Assembly: GCA_031272365.1 (NCBI GenBank)
Contig: JAISTX010000047.1
Location: 1 to 59,679, forward strand
Direction: 5' to 3'
DNA from: Eubacteriales Family XIII. Incertae Sedis bacterium
Lineage (GTDB): Bacteria; Bacillota; Clostridia; Peptostreptococcales; Anaerovoracaceae
DNA length: 59,679 bases
This document shows, one piece after another, positions 15,799-23,717 of this stretch. How positions within the stretch are numbered: the stretch's first letter is position 1; each line of letters opens with the position of its first letter. The notes beneath the pieces are model-generated. The model saw only the letters and a list, made by a program, of their open reading frames with translations, searched no databases and was not told the origin of the DNA. A program made the position numbers and the translations under genes.

Positions 15799-16969
15799 GG
15801 ACGTCGTCATCACGGCCGCCTGCCGGTCCCCGATCGGCACGATGGGCGGGCAGTTCAGGGGGCTGACCGCCCTGGACCTCTCGATCCCGGTCATGCAGGC
15901 GCTCGTCGAGCGGGCCGGCATCGACGCGGCGCTGCTCGAGGAGGTCTTCTGGGGCTGCAACTACCAAAAGACGTATATGGAGAACAACCTCGCGCGCGTC
16001 GCGGCGGTGAAGGCGGGGCTGCCGACCTCGGTGCCGGGCATCACGCTGCACCGCAACTGCACCTCGTCGATGTCGTCCGTGCAGCTGGCCTATTACCAGA
16101 TCAAGGCCGGGGAGGCGGACTGCATCATGGCGGGCGGCGCGGAGAGCATGAGCGGCGCGCCGCATATGGTTTTGGACGCGCGGTACGGGAAGAAATTTGG
16201 CGACCTCGCGCTGCGCGACTCGATGTGGGACTCCTTGGTCAACCTCGGCGTGGGCCCCGCGATGGGCATCACGGCCGAGAACGTCGCAGAGCGCTACGGC
16301 GTGACGCGGGCGGAGCAGGACGAGCTCGCGGCGCTGAGCCAGGCGCGCGCGGCCGCCGCGATCGACGAGGGGCGGTTCCGCGAGGAGATCGTGCCCATCT
16401 CCGTGAAGGGGAAGAAGGGCGATACGGTTTTCGATACGGACGAGTACCCGAAGCGCGGCGTCACGGTGGAGGCGCTGGCGAAGCTGCGCCCCGCCTTCAA
16501 GGACGACGGCACGGTGACGGCGGGCAACGCGTCGGGCATGAACGACGGCGCGGCCGGGCTCATCGTGATGTCGGGGGAGAAGGCGCAGGAGGTGTCCGCG
16601 CCCGTGCTCTGCCGCATCCTCGCCGTGGCGACGGTGGGCGTGGACCCCGAGGTGATGGGCATCGGCCCGGTCACGGCGACGGAGCGCGCGCTCGCGAAGG
16701 CGGGCCTCACGCTCGGGGACATCGACCTCATCGAGCTCAACGAGGCGTTCGCTGCGCAGTACCTCGGCTGCGAGAAGGCCCTCGGGCTGAACCGGGAGGT
16801 CACCAACGTGAACGGCAGCGGCATCTCGCTCGGCCACCCGGTCGGCGCGAGCGGCGCGCGCATCCTCGTCACGCTCCTGCACGAGATGAAACGCCGGGGG
16901 AGCCGGTACGGGCTCGCGACGCTGTGCGCGGGCGGCGGCATGGGCACGGCCGTCGTCGTGGGGATGTAG
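15791..16969 (+). CDS. Acetyl-CoA acetyltransferase (thiolase)
   Basis: The protein has 392 residues. The nucleophilic Cys90 lies in HRNCTSSMSSV, and the C-terminal motifs NEAFAAQYLG, SLGHPVGASGAR and CAGGGMG are complete. It cleaves acetoacetyl-CoA, or a related 3-oxoacyl-CoA, to acetyl-CoA. The ATG lies inside the end of the dehydrogenase gene. A second thiolase is encoded at 33390, so this copy is probably dedicated to the operon pathway. The stop is TAG. Confidence 0.93.
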   Translation: MSRDVVITAACRSPIGTMGGQFRGLTALDLSIPVMQALVERAGIDAALLEEVFWGCNYQKTYMENNLARVAAVKAGLPTSVPGITLHRNCTSSMSSVQLAYYQIKAGEADCIMAGGAESMSGAPHMVLDARYGKKFGDLALRDSMWDSLVNLGVGPAMGITAENVAERYGVTRAEQDELAALSQARAAAAIDEGRFREEIVPISVKGKKGDTVFDTDEYPKRGVTVEALAKLRPAFKDDGTVTAGNASGMNDGAAGLIVMSGEKAQEVSAPVLCRILAVATVGVDPEVMGIGPVTATERALAKAGLTLGDIDLIELNEAFAAQYLGCEKALGLNREVTNVNGSGISLGHPVGASGARILVTLLHEMKRRGSRYGLATLCAGGGMGTAVVVGM

Positions 16970-16982
16970 ATAGGAGGCAGTC

Positions 16983-18341
16983 ATGATCAAGATCAGCGAA
17001 CTCAGCGCAGTTTACAAACAAAAGCTCAAAACCGCCGACGAGGCCGTCAAGGCCATCCAGTCCGGCGACCGGGTGCATTACGGGCTTTTCAACGGGCTCG
17101 TCGTCCACCTCGACAAGGCGCTCGCGAAGCGCGCCGGCGAGCTCAAAGACGTGAAGATCTGCACGACGATCTGGGCCTACCCCGGCCCGCCCGCGATCCT
17201 CGAGGCGGACCCGGACGCAAAGTCGTTCAAATACCTCAGCACGCATTTCAGCGTGACCGACCGCCGCATGAACAAGGAGGGGCGCTGCTGGTTCATCCCC
17301 GTGCAGTTCCGCGAGAACCCGAAGTACTGGGCGGAGACGGTCGGCGACATCGACGTGGCGATGCTGCAGGTCGCGCCCATGGACGCCTACGGCAATTTCA
17401 ACCTCGGCCCGCAGATCGCGGAATACTGGGGCATCTTCAGCAAGGCCAAGAAGATCATCGTCGAGGTCAACGAGAAGATGCCGGTCGTGCAGGGCATCCA
17501 GACCTTCGTCAACATCGACCGCATCGACACGATCGTCGAGGGCCCGGGCGTGGACATGCCCATCATCACGGGCAAGGGGGCGTCGGACATCGACAAGGCG
17601 ATCGGCGCGCTCGTCGTCGAGCGGATCGGCAGCGGCAGCACGCTGCAGCTCGGCGTCGGCGGCCTGCCAAACTACATCGGCAGCCTCATCGCGCATTCCG
17701 ACATCGGCGACCTGTCCGTGCACTCCGAGATGCTCGTCGACGCCTACATGCACCTGTACAACGCGGGCAAGATCACGGGCAACAAAAACCTCGACAAAGG
17801 CCGCATGGTCTACACCTTCGCGCAGGGCACGCAGGAGCTCTACGATTTTGTGAATAACAACCCGCTCTGCTGCGCGGCGCCCGTCGACTACGTGAACGCG
17901 CTCGAGGTGATCGCGGCGAACGACAAGGTGGTCTCGATCAACAGCTGCCTGCAGGTGGACCTCTGGGGCCAGGTCAATTCGGAGTCGGCGGGCTGGCAGC
18001 ACATCGGCGGCACGGGCGGGCAGCTGGATTTCGTGATGGGCGCTTTCAAATCGCCGGGCGGGCAGAGCTTCCTGTGCACGCCGTCCACGCGGAAAAACAA
18101 GGACGGCTCGCTGGAGTCTCTCATCACGCCCAGGCTGCCGGAGGGCTCGATCGTGACGGTGCCCCGCGCGGCGACGCATTTCGTCGTGACGGAGTACGGC
18201 ATCGCCAACTTGAAGGGCATGTCCACGTGGGAGCGCGCGGAGCGGCTCATCGGCGTCGCGCACCCGGACTTCCGGGAGGGGCTCATCAAAGAAGCGGAGC
18301 GGATGGGGATCTGGAAGAACACGAGCAAGATACCTTTGTAG
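16983..18341 (+). CDS. Acetate/butyrate/4-hydroxybutyrate-type CoA-transferase
   Basis: The protein has 452 residues of the Cat1/AbfT/butyryl-CoA:acetate CoA-transferase family. The catalytic Glu is probably Glu249 in VHSEMLVDAY. The segment QVNSESAGWQHIGGTGGQLDF near residue 330-350 is the signature seen in butyryl-CoA:acetate and 4-hydroxybutyrate transferases. It activates a carboxylate by taking CoA from acetyl- or butyryl-CoA. In this context it could load the acid made by the aminotransferase and alcohol dehydrogenase encoded next. An AGGAGG site precedes the ATG. The stop is TAG. Confidence 0.9.
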   Translation: MIKISELSAVYKQKLKTADEAVKAIQSGDRVHYGLFNGLVVHLDKALAKRAGELKDVKICTTIWAYPGPPAILEADPDAKSFKYLSTHFSVTDRRMNKEGRCWFIPVQFRENPKYWAETVGDIDVAMLQVAPMDAYGNFNLGPQIAEYWGIFSKAKKIIVEVNEKMPVVQGIQTFVNIDRIDTIVEGPGVDMPIITGKGASDIDKAIGALVVERIGSGSTLQLGVGGLPNYIGSLIAHSDIGDLSVHSEMLVDAYMHLYNAGKITGNKNLDKGRMVYTFAQGTQELYDFVNNNPLCCAAPVDYVNALEVIAANDKVVSINSCLQVDLWGQVNSESAGWQHIGGTGGQLDFVMGAFKSPGGQSFLCTPSTRKNKDGSLESLITPRLPEGSIVTVPRAATHFVVTEYGIANLKGMSTWERAERLIGVAHPDFREGLIKEAERMGIWKNTSKIPL

Positions 18342-18412
18342 AATTGAGAATTGAGAATTTTGATTGGTGATATTTGTTGGATTGGGATTTGGTTGTTGGA
18401 AAGGATAGTGAC

Positions 18413-19696
18413 ATGAAATTGCAGGATTACAAACCGTATTTGAGCCCGGCGCTGGCGAAGACGACGGACATCATCGTCGGGAAGGCCGAGGGCCCGTACC
18501 TCTATGATCTGGACGGCAAGAAATACCTCGACTTCGTGCAGGGCATCGCGGTGAACGCGCTCGGGCACGGGCATCCGCGCGTCGTCGCGGCGATCAAGGA
18601 GCAGATCGATCTGTGCATCGACGCCTCCTACAACCTCGTGAGCTACCCGACGACGCTCGCGTACGCGAAGCGCATCGCGGAAATCGCGCCCGGGGATCTG
18701 TCGGTCACCTTCTTCAGCAACGGCGGCTCGGAGGCCATCGACGGCGCGATCAAGCTGGCGCGCGCGGCGACCGGGCGGCCGCTCATCGTCGCGTTCCGCG
18801 GCTCGTTCCACGGGCGCTCGCTCGGCGCGACGAGCGTGACGGCGTCGGCGTCGAAATACCGCAAGCATTACGAGCCGCTCGTCGGCGGCATCCATTTCGC
18901 GCCGTACCCGACGCCCTTCCGCTGGGGGCCGCGCGACCTTTCCGTCGACCCGGAGACTGCCTCGGAGGAGGCTTTGCTGGAGATCAAGAAGCTCTTCGAT
19001 TTCATCGCCTACCCGGAGGACGTCGCGGCGTTCCTCATCGAGCCGATCATGGGCGAGGGCGGCTACGTCGTGCCCCCGTCGTCGTTCCTCAAGGGGCTGC
19101 GCAAGCTCGCGGATGAGCACGGCATCCTCCTGATCTTCGACGAGATCCAGTCCGGCTACGGGCGGAGCGGGAAATACTTCGCAAGCGAGATCCACGGCGT
19201 CGTGCCGGACATCATGACGATCGGCAAGGCGATGGCGGGCGGCCTGCCGATGTCCGGCATCGTCAGCAAGCCGGAGGTGATGGAGAAATGGCTGCCCGGC
19301 ATGCACGGCACGACCTTCGGCGGGCACCCCGTCGCGGCGGCGGCCGGCCTCGCGGTGCTCGACGTGTTCGAGGAGGAAGGCATCCTGGGCAACGTGAAGA
19401 AGCAGGGCGAGTACCTGCGCGGGCGTCTTTCCGAGCTGCAAAAGCAATACCCGGTGATCGGGGACGTGCGCGGCGTCGGCCTCATGAACGCGGTCGAGTT
19501 TGTGCACCCCGAGGACCATTCGCCGAACGGCGAGGCGTTCTCGAAAGTCCGCGCGTACAGCGAGGGGCACGGATTGTTATTGCTGGGCTGCGGCGTGTAC
19601 GGGAACGGGCTGCGGTTCGCGACCCCGCTCAACGTGTCAAAGGAAGTGCTTGACGAGGGTCTGGCCATCTTTGAGGCGGCGCTGGCCGCGCTGTAG
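18413..19696 (+). CDS. Class III (4-aminobutyrate-type) aminotransferase
   Basis: The protein has 427 residues of the PLP-dependent omega-aminotransferase family. Features are GHGHPRV near the N-terminus, FSNGGSEAIDGAIKLAR, FDEIQSGYGRSG, and the Schiff-base Lys272 in IGKAMAGGLPMSG. Likely substrates are 4-aminobutyrate or 5-aminovalerate, giving a semialdehyde. The next gene encodes an alcohol dehydrogenase that could reduce that semialdehyde. The ATG at 18413 has GGAAAGGA upstream; an upstream in-frame start is not supported. The 71-base gap before it holds a short tandem repeat of GAATTGA units. Stop TAG. Confidence 0.88.
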   Translation: MKLQDYKPYLSPALAKTTDIIVGKAEGPYLYDLDGKKYLDFVQGIAVNALGHGHPRVVAAIKEQIDLCIDASYNLVSYPTTLAYAKRIAEIAPGDLSVTFFSNGGSEAIDGAIKLARAATGRPLIVAFRGSFHGRSLGATSVTASASKYRKHYEPLVGGIHFAPYPTPFRWGPRDLSVDPETASEEALLEIKKLFDFIAYPEDVAAFLIEPIMGEGGYVVPPSSFLKGLRKLADEHGILLIFDEIQSGYGRSGKYFASEIHGVVPDIMTIGKAMAGGLPMSGIVSKPEVMEKWLPGMHGTTFGGHPVAAAAGLAVLDVFEEEGILGNVKKQGEYLRGRLSELQKQYPVIGDVRGVGLMNAVEFVHPEDHSPNGEAFSKVRAYSEGHGLLLLGCGVYGNGLRFATPLNVSKEVLDEGLAIFEAALAAL

Positions 19697-19722
19697 TTTT
19701 CACTTTGAGGGAGGATGGGAAG

Positions 19723-20898
19723 ATGAAGGATTTCGTATTCAAAATGCCGACGCGCGTCCTGTTCGGCGCCGGAAAGGCGAAGGAGATTGGCGCGCTGCTG
19801 GCGGAGCGCGGCTATGCGAAGGCGTTCCTGCTGACCGACGAGAATGTCGGCAAGCTGCCGATGTTTGCGGCGCTGGAGGAGGACATCCGGGCGGCCGGCA
19901 TCGGCTGCGTCGCCTGCGACAAGGCGGAGATCGACCCTTCGATCGAGAGCGTCGACGCGCTCGCGCCGGTCGTGCGGGAAAGCGGGGCGGACGTGCTCAT
20001 CGCGCTCGGAGGCGGCAGCCCGATCGATTTCGCGAAGGCGATCTGCATGCTCCAGACGCACGAGGGCTCCGTGCGCGACTACCTGTTCGGCGGCTCGAAG
20101 GCCGTCACGGGGCCGGGGATGCCGCTCATCGCCATCCCGACGACGGCGGGGACGGGCAGCGAGGTGTCGGCGGCGTCCGTGATCACGGACAACGAGAGGG
20201 GGCTGAAGCTGTCGGTGACGAGCGACTACCTCATCCCGTCGTTGGCGGTCATCGACCCTGCCTTGCATGTGGGGATGCCCGCGTTCGTCACGGCGACGAC
20301 GGGCCTCGACGCGCTCACGCACGCCATCGAGTCCTACGTGTCCCTGAACGCGGAGCCGATCAGCGACGCGCTGGGGCTCGCGGCGATCCGGATGATCGGC
20401 GAAAACCTGCGGCTCGCGGTCGCGGACGGCGGCAATATGGAGGCGCGCACCAACATGGCGGCCGCGAGCCTCATGGCCGGCGCGGCGTTCGTCAACGGCG
20501 GCCTCGGCGTCGTGCACGGCATCGCGCAGTCGATGGGGGCGCTGCACCACGTGGCGCACGGGGTGGCGAACGGGCTCATCCTGCCGTACGCGATGGAGCG
20601 CAACTTCGTCGGCAATCTCAAGAAGTTTTCGGACATCGCGGCCGCCCTCGGGGAGGACGTGACGGGCATGACGCTGCGGGAGGCCGCCGCCATGGCGGCG
20701 GAGGCGGTCTTCGACCTGGTTCAAGACATAGGCGTGCCGTCGACGCTGCCGGAAGTGGGCATCGGGAAGGCGGATTTCCCGCCGATTATCGAGGGGACGA
20801 TGGCGTACCGGCTGCTGGCCATCAACCCGTGCAAGCTGACGGCGAAGGACGTGGAGCGCATCCTGGACCGCGCGTTCGAGGGCCGGTACCGGGTATAG
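19723..20898 (+). CDS. Iron-containing alcohol dehydrogenase (4-hydroxybutyrate dehydrogenase-like)
   Basis: The protein has 391 residues of the group III Fe-ADH family. GGGSPIDFAKAI binds the cofactor, and LDALTHAIESY plus GVVHGIAQSMGALHHVAHG supply the metal ligands. After a GABA-type aminotransferase and beside a 4-hydroxybutyrate-type CoA-transferase, succinate semialdehyde reduction to 4-hydroxybutyrate is the simplest guess, but other aldehydes are possible. GGGAGGATGG precedes the ATG. It ends in TAG. The frame then stays open without another stop into the MttB homologue 15 bases later, which is in the same frame. Confidence 0.88.
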   Translation: MKDFVFKMPTRVLFGAGKAKEIGALLAERGYAKAFLLTDENVGKLPMFAALEEDIRAAGIGCVACDKAEIDPSIESVDALAPVVRESGADVLIALGGGSPIDFAKAICMLQTHEGSVRDYLFGGSKAVTGPGMPLIAIPTTAGTGSEVSAASVITDNERGLKLSVTSDYLIPSLAVIDPALHVGMPAFVTATTGLDALTHAIESYVSLNAEPISDALGLAAIRMIGENLRLAVADGGNMEARTNMAAASLMAGAAFVNGGLGVVHGIAQSMGALHHVAHGVANGLILPYAMERNFVGNLKKFSDIAAALGEDVTGMTLREAAAMAAEAVFDLVQDIGVPSTLPEVGIGKADFPPIIEGTMAYRLLAINPCKLTAKDVERILDRAFEGRYRV

Positions 20899-20913
20899 AA
20901 GAAGGGACGACTC

Positions 20914-22383
20914 ATGGCCAAATTTGCATTTGACACACAACCGGCGCTGCGCTACCTCTCGGACGCGGAGATCGTCCGGGTCCACAAGGCGGCGATGACC
21001 GTGCTTGAGGAGGTCGGCGTGTTTTTCGACAACGAGGAGCTGATCAGCGTCCTTGCGGGCGCGGGCTGCCAGGCCGACCTTGCGACGAAGGTCGTGAAGA
21101 TCCCGAGCGCGCTGGCCGAGGACTGCATCCGGAAGGTGCCGGAGAGCTTCGACCTCTATGACCGCAGCGGCGGGTACGCCCTGACGGTCGGCGGGCCCAC
21201 CTACCATTTCGACCCGGGGTCCGCCGGGCTGAATTTCCTCGAGAGCGACGGCGCGACCTGCAGGCCCGCCACGACGGCGGATATGGAAAACACGGCCCGC
21301 ATCGTCGACGCCCTGCCGCTGTACCGGATCCAGTCCACGGCGATGACGCTGTCCGACGTGCCGAAGCCGGTGATGGATTGCTACCGTGTCTATCTGGTGC
21401 TGAAGAACAGCACGAAGCCGATCTCCACGGGCGCGTTCAGCCCGGAGGGCGTCTTCTATGTGCAGGCCCTTTTGGCTTCGGTGCGCGGCGGGAAGAAGGC
21501 GCTCCGCGAGAGGCCGATGGCCACGATGGACATCTGCTCAGCGCCGCCGCTGAAATGGAGCAGCCTCTCCTGCTACAACCTCATGGACTGCGCGAAGCTC
21601 GGGCTGCCGATCGAAACGATCTCGGTCCCGATGCCGGGCGCGGCCTCGCCGGCGACGCTTGCGGGATCCCTTGTTATTCAAGTGGCGGAAGCGGTGAGCG
21701 GGATCGTCTCGGCGCAGCTGAGCAGCCCGGGCGCGAAAATGATCATGGGCGGCGCGCCGATGACGATGGACATGCGGTATTTCACGACGTCTTTGAACGC
21801 GGTGGAGACGTCGCAGATCGGCACGGGCTTCGCGCAGGTCGCGCGCTACTACGGCATCCCGTCGCACACGTACGCGGGGCTCGCCGACCCGAAGGTGGTC
21901 GACGTGCAGGCCGGGCTCGAGACGGGCGTGAGCGGGCTGGCGGCCGCGCTCGGGGGCGTGAACATGATCTCGGGCGTGGGCATGGTCGACTTCGTGAACA
22001 CGTTCAGCCTCGAGAAGCTCGTCATCGACCACGAGATGGTGGCGATGGTGGACCGCATCACGCGCGGGTTCGCGGTCACGGACGAGACGCTCGCGCTCGA
22101 CGTCATCGCGGCGGTCGGGCCGGGCGGCGAGTACCTCAAGGAGCGGCACACGATGAAGCACATCCGCAGCGAGATCTACGCGCCGCCCTCCGTCATCGAC
22201 AAGAAAAACCGCGAGACGTGGGAGGCCGAGGGGAAGAAGGACGCCTTCGCGAGGGCGCGCGAGGAGGTGTCGCGGCTTTTGGCCGGGCACGCGCCCGCGC
22301 CGCTCGCCCCGGCCGCGGCGGCGAAGCTCAAGGACGCCATGTCGGAAATCGCCGAGAAGGCGGGCTGCTGCGTGGTGCTGTGA
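20914..22383 (+). CDS. Non-pyrrolysine MttB-family methyltransferase (quaternary-amine type)
   Basis: The protein has 489 residues, full length without any internal stop. It aligns along its length with the Pyl-containing MttB at 4352: YYGIPSHTYAGLADPKVVD corresponds to YYGIPTYVGGT-Pyl-GDSKVID. The Pyl position is taken by Leu323 in an ungapped local alignment. Non-Pyl MttB proteins are known or thought to demethylate quaternary amines such as glycine betaine, proline betaine, carnitine or gamma-butyrobetaine and pass the methyl group to a corrinoid protein. Its position at the end of the catabolic run suggests that a betaine is the pathway substrate. No corrinoid protein is adjacent. The start has a GAAGAAGGGA site. 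Confidence 0.9.
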   Translation: MAKFAFDTQPALRYLSDAEIVRVHKAAMTVLEEVGVFFDNEELISVLAGAGCQADLATKVVKIPSALAEDCIRKVPESFDLYDRSGGYALTVGGPTYHFDPGSAGLNFLESDGATCRPATTADMENTARIVDALPLYRIQSTAMTLSDVPKPVMDCYRVYLVLKNSTKPISTGAFSPEGVFYVQALLASVRGGKKALRERPMATMDICSAPPLKWSSLSCYNLMDCAKLGLPIETISVPMPGAASPATLAGSLVIQVAEAVSGIVSAQLSSPGAKMIMGGAPMTMDMRYFTTSLNAVETSQIGTGFAQVARYYGIPSHTYAGLADPKVVDVQAGLETGVSGLAAALGGVNMISGVGMVDFVNTFSLEKLVIDHEMVAMVDRITRGFAVTDETLALDVIAAVGPGGEYLKERHTMKHIRSEIYAPPSVIDKKNRETWEAEGKKDAFARAREEVSRLLAGHAPAPLAPAAAAKLKDAMSEIAEKAGCCVVL

Positions 22384-22404
22384 ATGCGGCGGCGAAACGA
22401 GTTT

Positions 22405-22464
22405 GTACAGCGTTTGTAGCGCAAACGGGGCGATTTTTCGAAGAAATCGCTATGTTCGCTGTAC
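22405..22464 (+). terminator. Structured region after the operon, possible terminator
   Basis: Hairpin arms CGTTTG/CAAACG (22411-22427) and GCGATTT/AAATCGC (22430-22450) are enclosed by an outer pair GTACAGCG (22405-22412) and CGCTGTAC (22457-22464). The first hairpin and outer stem share two bases, so not all can form fully at once. It lies directly after the last operon gene. There is no long T-run. Confidence 0.45.
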
Positions 22465-22482
22465 GAATTTTGCTTCTTGTCG

Positions 22483-22488
22483 TATAAT
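22483..22488 (+). promoter_or_regulatory. -10 box placed for a leaderless transcript
   Basis: TATAAT is followed by six bases (AGGGAC) and then the ATG at 22495. No ribosome site is present. Transcription would begin at or next to the start codon. The -35 region is weak. Confidence 0.6.
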
Positions 22489-22494
22489 AGGGAC

Positions 22495-23700
22495 ATGGTT
22501 GCCAGCAATCCTTTTTTGAAAGTGAATAACAACAACCGCTTCGTGATTTCCCGGCGCTTCGTGAAGGGCAAAGTCGCGCGGCTTACCCGGGGGGTGTATA
22601 TCGCGGCCGACGTTTTGGACGGGATGAGCCCTGCCGAGCGGCACCGGGCGCGGGCGCAGGCGTTTTTGGAGGCGCACGAGGGGGTCGTGCCCTTCGGGGT
22701 CACGGCGGCGCTCCTTTTGGGGGCGGACGCGGCGGAGGTGCCGGAAACGCTGCATTTTGCGGCGGCGCCGGGCGCCGGCAGGAAGACCACGCGGGAGAAG
22801 GGCGTCCGCCTACACCGGGGGGTTGCCGCTTCGCTGTCGGATGACCCTGATGCCGCAATCGTGCTCCAGGTGGCGCTTTCGGAGCCGCCGGCGGCCGCGG
22901 TGCCGGTCATCAACGATATGCTGCGCCGCGGGATGCCGCAGTCCGACATGTGGCGGGACAGGGTCTTTGCCCCGGAGGCGCTCGCCGGCGGCCCGCTCAG
23001 GGACTGGCTGAACAAAACGGCGGCCAAGAGGCTGCTCCACACGCTGGAAACGGCATCGGGCGGGTCGGAGGCCGAAAGGGCCGCCGCCGTCGAGAGGGTG
23101 CTTGCGTATCGGCAGTACGGGTTCAACACGGTCGGGGCGGACGAGGCCATCCGGGCCGCGCTGGAGGCGCTGGGCCGGATGAAGCGCGCGCACGGGCGGG
23201 AGCGGGCGCTGTTGAGCCTGCTGCTTGCAACGGACACGGCGGAATCCGCCGCGGAAAGCCTCTTCGGCGTCAAATGCTTCGCGCTGGGCTACCGGTCGCC
23301 GGCCGTGCAGCTCAACCTCCTGTGGAAAGATGGGGGTGGCGCGGAAGCCGCCGCCGCGCGCGTGGACGGGGTATGGGCGTTGACGGAGGCGGCGCAGGCG
23401 GCGATGCGCGAGCAGCTGTCTTTCCGGGCCGCCGGCTCCCGGAAGGACCGGGCGCTCGAGCTCAGCCCGGCGCTTGCGCGGGACCTTTTGATCTTCGAGT
23501 TTGATGGGCGCTCGAAGTTTTTCGAGCTTGATGAGGAGCGCGAGGGCGGCACCGAGCGGGCGCTGTACGAGGCCCACCGCCGCCAGGACATGCTCACCAA
23601 CAGGGGGTGCCGCTTCCTCCGCGTCGTCTGGAAAGAGCTCATGGACGACGCGCAGCTGTCAGAAATCCTCCGTGCCGCCGGCGTCCCGAGGCGCCGGTAG
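22495..23700 (+). CDS. AbiEi-like DNA-binding protein with C-terminal nuclease-like domain
   Basis: The protein has 401 residues. The N-terminal part resembles the helix-turn-helix region of AbiEi-type antitoxin or regulator proteins (VISRRFVKGKVARLTRGVYI). The C-terminal 80 residues (LLIFEFDGRSKFFELDEER ... RRQDMLTNRGCRFLRVVWKEL) look like the DUF559/Vsr nuclease-like fold. This layout is common in orphan proteins of high-GC Gram-positives. No AbiEii-type toxin gene is next to it, so a toxin-antitoxin role is not supported. The ATG follows a TATAAT box by six bases with no Shine-Dalgarno sequence, implying a leaderless mRNA. Confidence 0.65.
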   Translation: MVASNPFLKVNNNNRFVISRRFVKGKVARLTRGVYIAADVLDGMSPAERHRARAQAFLEAHEGVVPFGVTAALLLGADAAEVPETLHFAAAPGAGRKTTREKGVRLHRGVAASLSDDPDAAIVLQVALSEPPAAAVPVINDMLRRGMPQSDMWRDRVFAPEALAGGPLRDWLNKTAAKRLLHTLETASGGSEAERAAAVERVLAYRQYGFNTVGADEAIRAALEALGRMKRAHGRERALLSLLLATDTAESAAESLFGVKCFALGYRSPAVQLNLLWKDGGGAEAAAARVDGVWALTEAAQAAMREQLSFRAAGSRKDRALELSPALARDLLIFEFDGRSKFFELDEEREGGTERALYEAHRRQDMLTNRGCRFLRVVWKELMDDAQLSEILRAAGVPRRR

Positions 23701-23717
23701 GCCGGTTTTGTTATTCG

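Noticed and set aside
22495..23700. Complete AbiE toxin-antitoxin system
   Set aside because: No AbiEii nucleotidyltransferase gene is adjacent on either side.
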